From the NCBI GenBank assembly GCA_023511585.1, contig JAIMBF010000013.1, forward strand, positions 1 to 52,513: DNA of 52,513 nucleotides, written 5' to 3'. The notes beneath the pieces were generated by a model that had not been told where the DNA came from, searched no databases, and saw only the letters and a list, made by a program, of their open reading frames with translations. The stretch's first letter is position 1, and each line of letters opens with the position of its first letter. The translations under genes and the position numbers were made by a program. The DNA comes from Terriglobia bacterium (GTDB lineage: Bacteria > Pseudomonadota > Alphaproteobacteria > Acetobacterales > Acetobacteraceae). Of the stretch, positions 25,223 through 34,587 are shown in pieces.

Positions 25223-26628
25223 GCGCCTTGGTTGCGAATCTCGATCACGGCACGGCGATGCAAATCCCGCATGAGCTGCTGCGAGACCAGTTCGATCCTC
25301 TGCATCACCAACTGCTCGAGGATTTCATCTTTAGAGGGCATGCCGAGGTTGCGTTGCTGGCGTTCGCAAGGCAGCACCACGGTAATACCGGTTGGCGCCA
25401 CCAAGGGTTGGCTCGCTTTACCGTCCGGCAAATTGGCCAGCATGGTGCGAAGCTGCGGCGGGTTGACGTTTTCCAGCCGAATCACTTGCGGGGGTTGGGT
25501 GGGTAGCCCCATGCCTTTGGCCGCTTCCAGCAATTGGTCGCAACTGTGGGCGACTTCCCCGAGTTTTTTCGCCCGCTGCAATTGCTCTTTCTGCTGGTCG
25601 GTGGGGTTGCTCGGATCAAGCGGCGAGGTGAAAGGCAAGGTGACCACGGCCATTTTGATCAGGGTGGCCGGGTCATTGCCGATGATGCGCTTTTCCTTCA
25701 AGGTTGCGATGATAAAACCGCCGCTGACGCGGATTGCCCGGCTGATGGCGCCCGGAGGCATCGCCGCCACCACGCGCGCCACTTCCGGGTCGAGCTGATT
25801 GGGCTGCACCCAGCCGATATCACCGCCCCGCAACGCGCTTTGGCCTTGGCTGAATTGCGCGGCCACCACGGCAAACGGCGCACCTTTGCGGAGTTGCTCA
25901 ATCACGGTATCGGCAAAACGGCGGGCTTCCTCGACTTTGCTTTGATCTTCGACGGGAATGAAAATTTCCGCGACGTGATATTCCGGCTTGCCCGTTTGCG
26001 CTTTGATGGCCGCTTCTTCCGCTTCAACCATGGCCGGCGTTATGCGGCCCTGCTCGGTCATTTTCATGCGGAGCACACGCGACCATGCAAGCTGCGCGCG
26101 GAGTTGCGAGATCAGCGTGCTCATGGCCACGCCGTTGCTCTCCAACCTGCGGCGCAAGGTGCCGTGGGGCATGTTGTTGTCTTTCTCGATCGAGGCGATC
26201 GCTTCCGCCACTTGTGCATCGGAAACGGCGATTTTCCGCCGCTGCGCTTCCTGCAGGCGCAGCCGCTCGTCGATCAATTGCTGCAGCACTTGCGGGGTGA
26301 GGCGGTCCAGAATGTCTTTGGAAATGGGCAAGCCGGTGGAAAGCGCAAACAGGCGGCGTCGATTGTCGACATCGACATCGGTGATCACGCTGTTGTTGAC
26401 AACCGCAAGGATGCGCGTCACCGCCTGGCCGTTTTCCGCGATAGTTGCGGTTGTGTCGGCATGACCAACTTTTGGTTGCGACGCGTGCGCTGCGGGCGCG
26501 GGCGGCGTCGCGGCCCTGCTGGTTTGGACCAGCCCCAAGAGTGCTGCCAGCAAGCCGGAGGCGAGAATACGTGTTACGGCGGCAACCGCGTGCTGCCGAG
26601 AGGGGTGCAACAGCATCGCTCCATCCAT
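25219..26628 (-). CDS. surA: Periplasmic chaperone/peptidyl-prolyl isomerase SurA
   Basis: Escorts outer-membrane beta-barrel proteins, including LptD, across the periplasm. About 469 residues: signal peptide (hydrophobic ILASGLLAALLGLVQTSRA), an N-terminal chaperone domain (RILAVVNNSVITDVDVDNRRRLFAL), and one recognisable parvulin domain (YHVAEIFIPVEDQSKVEEARRFA to GGDIGWVQPNQLDPEV). The start is uncertain: AAGGAGG lies right after the lptD stop, 17 bases before ATG 26628, while a further ATG at 26673 would overlap lptD and lacks a ribosome site. It is linked to lptD upstream and rsmA downstream. Confidence 0.9.
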   Translation of the reverse strand: MDGAMLLHPSRQHAVAAVTRILASGLLAALLGLVQTSRAATPPAPAAHASQPKVGHADTTATIAENGQAVTRILAVVNNSVITDVDVDNRRRLFALSTGLPISKDILDRLTPQVLQQLIDERLRLQEAQRRKIAVSDAQVAEAIASIEKDNNMPHGTLRRRLESNGVAMSTLISQLRAQLAWSRVLRMKMTEQGRITPAMVEAEEAAIKAQTGKPEYHVAEIFIPVEDQSKVEEARRFADTVIEQLRKGAPFAVVAAQFSQGQSALRGGDIGWVQPNQLDPEVARVVAAMPPGAISRAIRVSGGFIIATLKEKRIIGNDPATLIKMAVVTLPFTSPLDPSNPTDQQKEQLQRAKKLGEVAHSCDQLLEAAKGMGLPTQPPQVIRLENVNPPQLRTMLANLPDGKASQPLVAPTGITVVLPCERQQRNLGMPSKDEILEQLVMQRIELVSQQLMRDLHRRAVIEIRNQGA

Positions 26629-26656
26629 TCCGGAATTTCTTCCGGCCTCCTTCTTG

Positions 26657-28945
26657 TCACAACGCGGGCACATGGAATTGCCCGAGCGTCTTAAACGTAA
26701 AACTGAAGTCGGCGACCGTGATATGACTTACACCATTATACGTCGTATAGAGCTGAAAGAGGTCAAACGCCAGAATAAAACACTCGTTTTCATATTGCGC
26801 GTGGCCGCCGATCAGCACCGGCTGGCCGGTATGCGCATTTTGGCGAATGTAGCCGCCTACCGTAAACGGGCCGTATTTCGTGTTCACGCCGAAGGTGACT
26901 TCGTTGCGTGGATACAAAAACGGCTGAGGCTGCGGCGTTCCGGGGGGACCGTCGAGGTAATAAAACGGCTCGACATTGCTGTAGAAATAGCCGAGGCTGA
27001 AGCGCAAGTTGCTTGGGCCGAAGCTGCTGACAAAGTCATCGAAATCCACGTTCATCGATCGGTGGTTCAAGCGAAACCGCTCGGTAAAATCGATCCATGA
27101 GGACGGGGCGAAATAGGCCCGCCCGACGATGTCCGAAATGGTGCCGTTAAGCCCAAGACCGGTCGGATAAAGCCCGGGCTCGGGCGCCGTGCGGTAGGAT
27201 TGTCCGATCAGACCATCAAAAATATGGTCGTTTTCGAGCCATGCGACATGCAAGCCGACATCGGCGCGAGGGCCGCTTTCAAAGCGATCAAGGCCGGGAA
27301 AGCGATTGAACGCAAACAAATTGGCATCGGTGAAAAACGGATCCAGCGCATCTTCGTTGGGCACGCCGTTGAAGTAGCGCGTGCCGTAGGTGGGCCGCAT
27401 GAGAAACTGTGTGATGGGCTCGACGATGATGCTGGAATCCCCGCTCTGGCGAATGAACGGCCAGTTCAGTCGCACGGCGGCGGTTGGAATTCCGATCACA
27501 CCGCTGCCGCGCGTTATGCCGGAGAAATCGGGAATAAGATTGAGCGCATAAGCGTTGTAAGCAACGCCGGCGAGATCGAAAATGAATGTCCACTGATCTC
27601 CATATGCTCCGTTCACAGGAAGTTGGTAACGAACATCGTTGCCGGCTTGCTCGCCGTTTGCCCCGTTTGGGCGAACCACATTGAAGGCTTGGAAATCCAG
27701 AGAAACCCGCCCGCCGAGGGAATCCGGTTGGCTCACGAAACTATATTCATAGCGGGGCAAGACCAGCGGCAATTCGCTATCGATAACCTGCTGAAGCAGC
27801 CCTTGGAAATAGAATGCATCGAGCCTGGCATAGGCGCCCTGGCCGAAGCCTTCGATATAGGGGGAGCTTTCTAAAATATCTTGGCCGTATGCGGGCGAGC
27901 GAAAATCGCGCAGATAGTTCGCAGAGGTTGCCAAATTGACATTGGCGCCATAACGCCAGTTTTCGTCCCAGTTGAAATTGGCGGTGCCGAACAACAAGCC
28001 TTGCAAGGAATGTTCGTCCTCGGCACCGGCGACCTCTACTTTCATGGTGCCCGAATTGAACGATTTACGATAAAGCAAATCGAGTTCCGGCCCCTGTTGC
28101 GTATCCACGGTGCCGGTGATGGTAAGGTCGGAACTTTTATCGATTACGTAATAATACGGCAAAATGAAGAAGGCGCCGAGAAACGTGGTGCTGCCGAAAT
28201 CGGGAACCAAAAAGCCGCTCGCACGCTTGACCGAGGGATCCGGCATGGAAAGATAAGGCGAATAGAAGATCGGCACGCCGAACAATTCCATGGTGACGTC
28301 TTCGAACTCGATCCGCTTGGCGGGGATATTTTGCACTCCCGAAGAAGCGAGAAGTTGCCAGAACGGTGGTGCGGTGGGATCGTTTTTACAAAGATTGCAA
28401 GCGGAATAAATCACCCGTGTCAACTCATTGACCTGGGCGGAGGTTCGCCGCGCGCCGTTGGCAACCAGCCGCCCGTTTTGGGTGAGAATAGTGCGCATCC
28501 CGCGCAGCACCGCCTCGCGCATGCCTTGCGTAAGCTCCGCGTGATCTGCAAACAGCACCTCCCCGTCCGGTTCCAGCAACACCACATTGCCTTCCGCCGT
28601 TGCAACGCCGGTGTTGCGATCAAACACAACGCGGTCCGCACGCAGCACGTGATCGTCTTGCCAGGCCTCGACACGGCCGCTTGCAATCACCAACGCATGC
28701 GCGCGATCGTAGGTGACGCTGTCTGCGGTGAAAGTAACGGGTTCTTCTTTTCGCAACGGGTGTTGACGCAGACTTTGGCCGGCCTGGATTCGCTGTTGGG
28801 GATGGCCGGGCAATGAGAGTATCGCAAGAAAGGCCGGAAGCAGCAGCGCGACTCGAAAGCAACGTCGAAGAAAGAAGCGAATGCGGCTTGTCGAACGTTC
28901 TGCTGGGGGCGGCGCGCTCGGTTCGCCGAGGGTCTGCTCAGCCAT
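26657..28945 (-). CDS. lptD: LPS-assembly outer-membrane protein LptD
   Basis: Inserts lipopolysaccharide into the outer leaflet of the outer membrane together with LptE. The 762-residue protein has an N-terminal signal (hydrophobic FRVALLLPAFLAILSLPG), the OstA/jellyroll domain (EPVTFTADSVTYDRAHALVIASG, EGNVVLLEPDG), and a C-terminal LptD barrel rich in alternating aromatic strands. A CNLC pair in the jellyroll/barrel junction and one C-terminal cysteine are candidates for the structural disulfides. The start overlaps the lptG stop by 8 bases. Its neighbours lptF, lptG and surA act in the same envelope pathway. Confidence 0.95.
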   Translation of the reverse strand: MAEQTLGEPSAPPPAERSTSRIRFFLRRCFRVALLLPAFLAILSLPGHPQQRIQAGQSLRQHPLRKEEPVTFTADSVTYDRAHALVIASGRVEAWQDDHVLRADRVVFDRNTGVATAEGNVVLLEPDGEVLFADHAELTQGMREAVLRGMRTILTQNGRLVANGARRTSAQVNELTRVIYSACNLCKNDPTAPPFWQLLASSGVQNIPAKRIEFEDVTMELFGVPIFYSPYLSMPDPSVKRASGFLVPDFGSTTFLGAFFILPYYYVIDKSSDLTITGTVDTQQGPELDLLYRKSFNSGTMKVEVAGAEDEHSLQGLLFGTANFNWDENWRYGANVNLATSANYLRDFRSPAYGQDILESSPYIEGFGQGAYARLDAFYFQGLLQQVIDSELPLVLPRYEYSFVSQPDSLGGRVSLDFQAFNVVRPNGANGEQAGNDVRYQLPVNGAYGDQWTFIFDLAGVAYNAYALNLIPDFSGITRGSGVIGIPTAAVRLNWPFIRQSGDSSIIVEPITQFLMRPTYGTRYFNGVPNEDALDPFFTDANLFAFNRFPGLDRFESGPRADVGLHVAWLENDHIFDGLIGQSYRTAPEPGLYPTGLGLNGTISDIVGRAYFAPSSWIDFTERFRLNHRSMNVDFDDFVSSFGPSNLRFSLGYFYSNVEPFYYLDGPPGTPQPQPFLYPRNEVTFGVNTKYGPFTVGGYIRQNAHTGQPVLIGGHAQYENECFILAFDLFQLYTTYNGVSHITVADFSFTFKTLGQFHVPAL

Positions 28946-30050
28946 CTTCCAAATGCAAAAGCAGCGTGATGGCCAGCATCAGCCCGGAAAGCGAGGGTGC
29001 CCAAGCGGCGAGCATTACCGGTAAAGTTCCGGTATTGCCGAACTCTTCCGCCACCTTGGAGACCAAAAAGAGCGCAAAGCCCGCGCCGACGCCGCTGCCG
29101 ATCATTTGCGCAACCCCGCCTTTGCGCGCCGGGCGCATGGAAAACCCGGCGGCAACCAGGGTCATGGTTGCGGCGAGCACCGGTAAGGCCAGCAGAGTTT
29201 GGAAATGCAACCGATGGCGTAGCGCCATGAAGCCGGAGCGCTCCATGAGCGCGATGAAGCCTGGCAATTCCCAAAACGAAACCGTATCGGGCGATGCAAA
29301 GCTTTCCTCGATTCGTTGCACGGTGAGATCCGTCGGCAGAGTTATCGTGCGGGGCGGGTCGGGGAGTTGCCCAGGCCGGATTGTACGTGCGTTCTTGAGC
29401 ACCCATTGATGCGCAACAAGCTCGGAGCTCTCGGCTTCGATGCGTTGCAAGAGCTGGTCATCAGCACTCAACCGAAACACGCTCATATTCAGCGCTTGCA
29501 AAGTTTTGCCGCGCCGTGAAACGTTGAGCGCGTGGAAAATCGCAACGCCGTTCGGCACCAATTCATGATCGGCCTGACGCACCCATAGCTGCCCTCCGGC
29601 AAGGCTGAGCGAGCCCGTATTCGTTTGCAAATAGAGGGTATCGAGAAATTGGGCTTGCTTGAGCGTGACTGCGGCAAGCGGGCTTATCAAACCGATGGCG
29701 ATCAACCCCAACGCCGCGGCAACCGCAAGAGGGGCTGCCAGGAATTGCCAGGCGGAAAGCCCTGCCGCCCGCGTGACAATCAGCTCGGAAGAGCGGGTGA
29801 GGCGCCAAAACGACAAGATTCCGCCGAAAAGAACGGCGAAGGGAAGAATTTGCATGGATTCCCAAGGCAGTTTCAGCGCAGCGATTTCGCTGACAAGACC
29901 GAAGCCGACATTGGGACGGCTTGCTGCCCTGCGGAGCAGCTCGAGAAAATCAAACAATGCGACAAGCCCGCTTAATGACGCGAGCATCACGAGAACCGCG
30001 CTTAAAAATTGCCGCGAGAAGTAGCGAGAAAGGGTAAGCGAAAAGACCAT
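28938..30050 (-). CDS. lptG: LPS export ABC transporter permease LptG
   Basis: Inner-membrane half of the LptB2FG extractor of LPS. 370 residues from ATG 30050, five bases after the lptF stop; a longer frame to 30119 would only translate the lptF tail. The N-terminus SRYFSRQFLSAVLVMLASL is the first helix; three helices lie before and three after a periplasmic beta-jellyroll domain of about 150 residues (LSLAGGQLWVRQADHELV). The C-terminal MRPARKGGVAQMIGSGVGAGF loop is conserved in LptG. It is cotranscribed with lptF and lptD. Confidence 0.93.
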   Translation of the reverse strand: MVFSLTLSRYFSRQFLSAVLVMLASLSGLVALFDFLELLRRAASRPNVGFGLVSEIAALKLPWESMQILPFAVLFGGILSFWRLTRSSELIVTRAAGLSAWQFLAAPLAVAAALGLIAIGLISPLAAVTLKQAQFLDTLYLQTNTGSLSLAGGQLWVRQADHELVPNGVAIFHALNVSRRGKTLQALNMSVFRLSADDQLLQRIEAESSELVAHQWVLKNARTIRPGQLPDPPRTITLPTDLTVQRIEESFASPDTVSFWELPGFIALMERSGFMALRHRLHFQTLLALPVLAATMTLVAAGFSMRPARKGGVAQMIGSGVGAGFALFLVSKVAEEFGNTGTLPVMLAAWAPSLSGLMLAITLLLHLEDG

Positions 30051-30055
30051 CGTCT

Positions 30056-31177
30056 TTAACTTGCCTGCAGCGCGTTTCGACCAAGGCGCTTGGTCCTTTT
30101 CGGGCCGAACAAAAGCCAAAGAGCGATCGGAATAGGCAGAATCGCGTGCACCCAGATCAGCGGCAAAAAGGCCGGCATGCGGGCGGCAAGATTGTCCACC
30201 AGCAATTCCAGCGCCAGCAATGCGGTAATCACAAGCACGGCCGCCGCCGGGCGCAGCACGCCGCCATAGCGGCGGAAGGTGCCGGTCAATGCCGCGACAA
30301 GTCCAACCAATGCAAAGGAGAGGACAGTCAACGGCGTGGCCATGCGTTTGTGCGCTTCTGCCCGAAGCTTCGGGAAATCCTGCGGAAGAACCACAGCAGG
30401 ATTGGGATGCAAGAGTTCGGAAAGCGACATTTCCGTAGCATCACGGTAGCGCTGCGCGGCACCCTTGCCGGACGAGCCGAGCTCGATCAGGTTTTGCGCA
30501 AATGTCAAAACATTCAGCCGTCCGGTGCGATGATCGATTTCCTCGCGCGAGCCGTCGAACAGCAGCGCATGCGGCGTATCTCCCGAAGGGATCAGCCGGC
30601 CGCTGCGGGCAAGAATGGTGGCGTGGCTGTCTTTCTGCCGCGCATCGTCGATCAGAATGCCGCGGAGCGTACCGTCTTTGTCGCGGGCGCGAACATAAAT
30701 GGTCAGATCGTCGGAGACTGTGTTAAACACGCCTTCTTGCAGCAGAAAAGCGGCAATCCGGTTACGGATCTTGAATTGCTCCTCGCGGAATTTAGCAGAC
30801 GCCGCGGGCACAATCCAAAGATAGAGCAAAGACGTGAGCGCCGTTACGAGCAAGGCAAGCACCAATGCGGAGCGTGCGAGGCCGAAATTGGAAAGCCCGG
30901 CCGCGCGCATCACCACCAGCTCGCGGTCGGTATCGAGCCGTTGATAGACAAATTGCACGACGACATACGTCGTAATCGGCAAAATCACCGCAACGAAACT
31001 TGGAATGAGGAGGCTGGTCAGCCGCAAGAACACAAAGGTAGAAAGCCCGTGATTGATCACGAGCTCAAGAAACCGGAGCGATTGGGTGATCCAGATCAGC
31101 GCGACAAGGCCCCCGGTTGCCGCCGCCAACGCCACCACAAGCTGCCGGAAGATATAACGGTCAAGCAACGGAAACAT
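30056..31177 (-). CDS. lptF: LPS export ABC transporter permease LptF
   Basis: Partner permease of LptG, 373 residues. It begins with the standard MFPLLDRYIFRQLVVALAAATG helix, followed by the coupling-helix region YQRLDTDRELVVMRAAGLSN. A periplasmic beta-rich domain spans about residues 130-250, and three C-terminal helices follow, with ATPLTVLSFALVGLVAALTG. It is the first lpt gene in the run; its promoter should lie in the 129 bases before it (31178-31306), where I see no convincing elements. Confidence 0.93.
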   Translation of the reverse strand: MFPLLDRYIFRQLVVALAAATGGLVALIWITQSLRFLELVINHGLSTFVFLRLTSLLIPSFVAVILPITTYVVVQFVYQRLDTDRELVVMRAAGLSNFGLARSALVLALLVTALTSLLYLWIVPAASAKFREEQFKIRNRIAAFLLQEGVFNTVSDDLTIYVRARDKDGTLRGILIDDARQKDSHATILARSGRLIPSGDTPHALLFDGSREEIDHRTGRLNVLTFAQNLIELGSSGKGAAQRYRDATEMSLSELLHPNPAVVLPQDFPKLRAEAHKRMATPLTVLSFALVGLVAALTGTFRRYGGVLRPAAAVLVITALLALELLVDNLAARMPAFLPLIWVHAILPIPIALWLLFGPKRTKRLGRNALQAS

Positions 31178-31306
31178 GCGGCAAAACCCAAGAAACGATT
31201 ATATCGACTCCGAAAAGCCTATTGCGGCCCTTATCCTTCTTCCACGCTGCATTCTCTTTGCCGATGTTCGGGATGGGAAGACCTCAGGCATCAACGATCA
31301 TCAGCA

Positions 31307-32728
31307 TTACGGCAAAACTTTGCCGGGGTTCATAATCCCCAACGGATCGATGGCTTGCTTGATCCGGCGCATCAGGTCAAGCTCCGCTCCACCTCGCCAT
31401 TCGGGCATCAGATAGGTTTTCAACCGGCCGACACCGTGTTCCGCGGAAAAACTGCCATCAAGCCTGCGCACGACGGCATTCACCGCATCCATCAGCGCAT
31501 GCTGCTGCGCCAGAAACGCGGCCCGGCTCATCCCTTCCGGGTTGAGCAGATTGAAGTGAATATTGCCGTCGCCCATGTGCCCGAATGCGACAATGCGAAC
31601 GCCCGTGATCAATGCTTCGCAGGCGCGCGCAGCTTCTTCCAGAAAGCGAGGGACGTGGGAGACGGGCACGGAAACATCGTTGCGCACCACCGTGCCGGCA
31701 AGACGTTGCGCCTCGGCGTGGGATTCGCGCAGCTTCCAGATCGCGTCCTGCTGCGCCACACTTTCGGCAATGACGGCGTCCTGCACCAGGCGATCCGCCA
31801 TCGCTTGTTCCAACACGCTTTCCATAAGCTCACGCAAACGTGCGCCCAGCCGCGGCGTGGCCAGTTCCACCAGCGCGTAATGCGCGGCAACACGCGCGAG
31901 CGGCAAAGACGTTTGCGGAATGTGTTGCAACACCAGTGCCACCCCGGTGTGGTTCATGTATTCAAAGGCTTGCACGGAAGCTGGATCCGCGCGCCGAAAC
32001 CGGTTGAACAGAGAGAGTGCGGCCTCGGGGCTTGCGACCGCACAAAAAGCGATTTCCTTTTCGCGCGGCCGCGGGCGAAGCCGCAACACCGCCGCGGTAA
32101 TGACGCCGAGGGTGCCTTCCGCCCCAACGAAAAGGTGCCTTAACGCATAACCGGTATTGTCCTTGCGCAAACGCCTGAGCCCGTTCCAAATGCGTCCGTC
32201 CGGCAAGACCACCTCAAGGCCGAGCGTCATTTCCCGCGCATTGCCATACCGAACGGTGTGGTTGCCCCCGGCATTGGTGGAGAGAATGCCCCCCACCTGG
32301 GCCGTGCCTTCCGAGCCGATCGAAAGCGGCAGCAAGCAATCCGCCCGTTCGGCGGCTTCCTGCGCGGCGCGCAATGTGGCCCCCGCTTCGATAGTCAGCG
32401 TCATATCCACGGGGTCGAGCGCCCGAATCCGATCAAGCCGCGCCAGCGAAAGGACGAGCGCCGTACCGTCTTCGAACGGCACCGCCCCACCCACCATGCC
32501 GGTGTTGCCGCCTTGCGGCACGAGCGGCACTTTTGCTTGCGCGCAAAGACGCACCACCTCCGCCACTTCTTCCGTATTCGCCGGGCGTAAGACCGCGGCG
32601 GTTTTGCCGTGATAGAGCCCGCGCCAGTCCACCACATAGGGGGCGAGTTCCTCCGGGGCGGTGAGCATTCCACGCGGGCCGAGCACGGCGCGAAGCTGAT
32701 CGAGCAGAGCAGCAGGGGGTTCAGGCAT
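31307..32728 (-). CDS. FAD-linked 2-hydroxyacid dehydrogenase (GlcD/D-2-hydroxyglutarate dehydrogenase-like)
   Basis: Flavoprotein of 473 residues in the VAO/PCMH class. The FAD-binding domain contains VPLVPQGGNTGMVGGAVP and GSEGTAQVGGILSTNAGG; the C-terminal domain has HMGDGNIHFNLL and ends AIDPLGIMNPGKVLP, both typical of GlcD and D-2-hydroxyglutarate dehydrogenases. It would oxidise a D-2-hydroxyacid and pass electrons to a quinone or flavoprotein. D-lactate, glycolate and D-2-hydroxyglutarate cannot be told apart from sequence alone. Its start overlaps the tsaC stop by 8 bases. Confidence 0.88.
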   Translation of the reverse strand: MPEPPAALLDQLRAVLGPRGMLTAPEELAPYVVDWRGLYHGKTAAVLRPANTEEVAEVVRLCAQAKVPLVPQGGNTGMVGGAVPFEDGTALVLSLARLDRIRALDPVDMTLTIEAGATLRAAQEAAERADCLLPLSIGSEGTAQVGGILSTNAGGNHTVRYGNAREMTLGLEVVLPDGRIWNGLRRLRKDNTGYALRHLFVGAEGTLGVITAAVLRLRPRPREKEIAFCAVASPEAALSLFNRFRRADPASVQAFEYMNHTGVALVLQHIPQTSLPLARVAAHYALVELATPRLGARLRELMESVLEQAMADRLVQDAVIAESVAQQDAIWKLRESHAEAQRLAGTVVRNDVSVPVSHVPRFLEEAARACEALITGVRIVAFGHMGDGNIHFNLLNPEGMSRAAFLAQQHALMDAVNAVVRRLDGSFSAEHGVGRLKTYLMPEWRGGAELDLMRRIKQAIDPLGIMNPGKVLP

Positions 32729-33731
32729 GCAGGGCTACTTCCATTCTTCGCCCAAGCGGGCGCGGTGCCGCGGCCCGGCGAAGCCGGTCATTGATGGCCT
32801 CGCCAAGCCCTTCTTCGGGAATGGGCATAGCGGCAATTCCGGCAAGGTCAAGCCGCGCAACTTCCTGATCCAACCAACGGAGCCCGGAAAACAGCCGGGC
32901 GGCCGCTTCCACGAGATCGCCGCGAGAGGAGAGAGAGAAGGTCACGGCGGCGCCGGCAAGCGGCGGGCCGAAGGCGAGCAAAGCTTCGTTTGCAGCAACC
33001 TCGCGCGCTTCCAATCGCAGCTTGGCGCGCGGCGCATAATGCGAGGCAAGCTGCCCGGGGGAGCGCAGCGCCTGCGGGGCGCGAGCCTCATGCGGCAGAG
33101 GACCGGCGAGGGGGCCGGTGAAGGCTTCGATTGCCTTCCGCGGGAGCCCGCCGGGCCGGAGCAGGCGCGGGGGCATCTCAGTGAGGTCGATGACGGTCGA
33201 TTCCACCCCGATCGGGCAAGCCGGGCCGTTGAGAACGGCGGCGATTCGCCCGCCAAGCTCGGCCAGCACGTGAGCGGGCTCGGTGGGGCTGACCGCGCCC
33301 GAACGGTTCGCCGAAGGGGCTGCGAGAGGGCGGGACAGCGCACGCAGCAAGGCGAGCGTCAAAGCTGTCTGCGGCACACGCACCGCTAAGGTTTCGAGCC
33401 CCGCCGAGACAAGCAACGGCAAAGGGCAATCCGGCTTGCGCGGCAGCACCAGAGTGAGCGGGCCGGGCCAAAACGCTTTTGCCAACTGCAGCGCCAAGGC
33501 AGAGGCTTCAACATGCGCGAAAGCAGCCTCGGCATCAGGGTAATGGCAGATCAACGGGTTGAAACGCGGTCTTTCCTTCACCGCATAGATGCGCGCGACC
33601 GCTTCCGCATTGGTTGCGTCCGCGCCGAGGCCGTAAACCGTCTCGGTCGGCAGGGCGACGAGCTCGCCCTCCAAAAGCAGGGCGACGGCGCGCGCAATTC
33701 CGGCGGAATCGGGGGGAAGAAGCTCGGTCAT
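32721..33731 (-). CDS. L-threonylcarbamoyladenylate synthase (Sua5/TsaC type)
   Basis: Makes threonylcarbamoyl-AMP from threonine, bicarbonate and ATP, the first step of t6A modification of ANN-reading tRNAs. 336 residues: the YrdC domain (GELVALPTETVYGLGADATN, KERPRFNPL, PLAAPSANRSGAVSPT) followed by a C-terminal Sua5 domain (about 230-336, beginning PGQLASHYAPRAKL). The two-domain architecture is the Sua5/YwlC (TsaC2) form rather than the short E. coli TsaC. It sits in overlap with both cysQ and the dehydrogenase gene. Confidence 0.93.
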   Translation of the reverse strand: MTELLPPDSAGIARAVALLLEGELVALPTETVYGLGADATNAEAVARIYAVKERPRFNPLICHYPDAEAAFAHVEASALALQLAKAFWPGPLTLVLPRKPDCPLPLLVSAGLETLAVRVPQTALTLALLRALSRPLAAPSANRSGAVSPTEPAHVLAELGGRIAAVLNGPACPIGVESTVIDLTEMPPRLLRPGGLPRKAIEAFTGPLAGPLPHEARAPQALRSPGQLASHYAPRAKLRLEAREVAANEALLAFGPPLAGAAVTFSLSSRGDLVEAAARLFSGLRWLDQEVARLDLAGIAAMPIPEEGLGEAINDRLRRAAAPRPLGRRMEVALHA

Positions 33732-34501
33732 GTCTCGCTGAGGCGGCCGGTGCAGACGAAAGGCGGGTTCTCCCAGCCGGGCTTGCCGTAGCGCAGCGGG
33801 CTACCATCCAGAAGGCGTACCGTTCCCCCGGCGGCTTCCAAAACGGCCTGCGGCCCGGCGGTATCCCATTCCATCGTGCGGCCGAAACGCGGATAGAGAT
33901 CCGCCGCACCCTCGGCCAAGCGGCAGAATTTCAAAGCCGAACCCGAATGGATAATGCGCGCGACTTTTCGCCCTTCGAGAAAAGCGGTAAGCCTCTCGTC
34001 GCTGCCGTGGTGGCGGGAAGCCATGACGGAAAGCCCCTCCGGCGGCGGTGTGCGGGCAGAAATGGCCTGCCAGCCCGCGCGCGTGCGTTTGCGCGCGCCG
34101 TCGCTGCGAAGCCCGGTGAACAACTCGTCCGTCGCCGGCAGATAAACCACGCCGAGCACCGGCTCGCCCTTGCGCACCAGCCCGATATTGACGGTGAACT
34201 CATCGCGGCCTTCGGTAAATTCGCGCGTGCCGTCCAATGGATCCACGAGCCAAAACACGTCCGTCCTTTCGGAGGTGATTCCGGCGGCGATTTCTTCCTC
34301 CGCGATAATCGCAATGGCGGGAACGGCCGCCCGCAGGCCCCCGACAATCAGCGCTTCGGAAGCGTGGTCGGCATTCGTCACTAGGGTTTTGTCAACTTTT
34401 CGTCGTTCCCCGAGCGCGCCCTCGGCGCGGATTTCGAGAATGCGCTTTCCGGCGGCTTCCGCAAGCTCGGCAGCAAGCGCGAGCAGTTCTTGATCGGTCA
34501 T
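33728..34501 (-). CDS. cysQ: 3'(2'),5'-bisphosphate nucleotidase CysQ (inositol-monophosphatase family)
   Basis: Hydrolyses 3'-phosphoadenosine 5'-phosphate, the by-product of PAPS use in sulfur metabolism. The 257-residue protein has the metal-binding IAEEE (66-70), the DPLDGTREFTEGRDEF motif (from 87) typical of CysQ rather than SuhB, and the C-terminal EWDTAGPQAVLEAAGG. I choose ATG 34501; a longer frame needs a TTG. The 86 bases to the divergent pepA must carry both promoters. The stop overlaps the tsaC start (ATGA). Confidence 0.9.
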   Translation of the reverse strand: MTDQELLALAAELAEAAGKRILEIRAEGALGERRKVDKTLVTNADHASEALIVGGLRAAVPAIAIIAEEEIAAGITSERTDVFWLVDPLDGTREFTEGRDEFTVNIGLVRKGEPVLGVVYLPATDELFTGLRSDGARKRTRAGWQAISARTPPPEGLSVMASRHHGSDERLTAFLEGRKVARIIHSGSALKFCRLAEGAADLYPRFGRTMEWDTAGPQAVLEAAGGTVRLLDGSPLRYGKPGWENPPFVCTGRLSET

Positions 34502-34587
34502 GAGAGTTGAGATAGCCCCGCTTGAGGGTCTGGCCAAGTCATTATCCGCTGCTAGTGTGAAGATCGGAAAAATTGAGGAGCAAAGAG

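Noticed and set aside
30146-32143. 665-codon open frame antisense to lptF and the dehydrogenase gene.
   Set aside because: It crosses two real genes and their intergenic gap, has no ribosome site and no recognisable domain.
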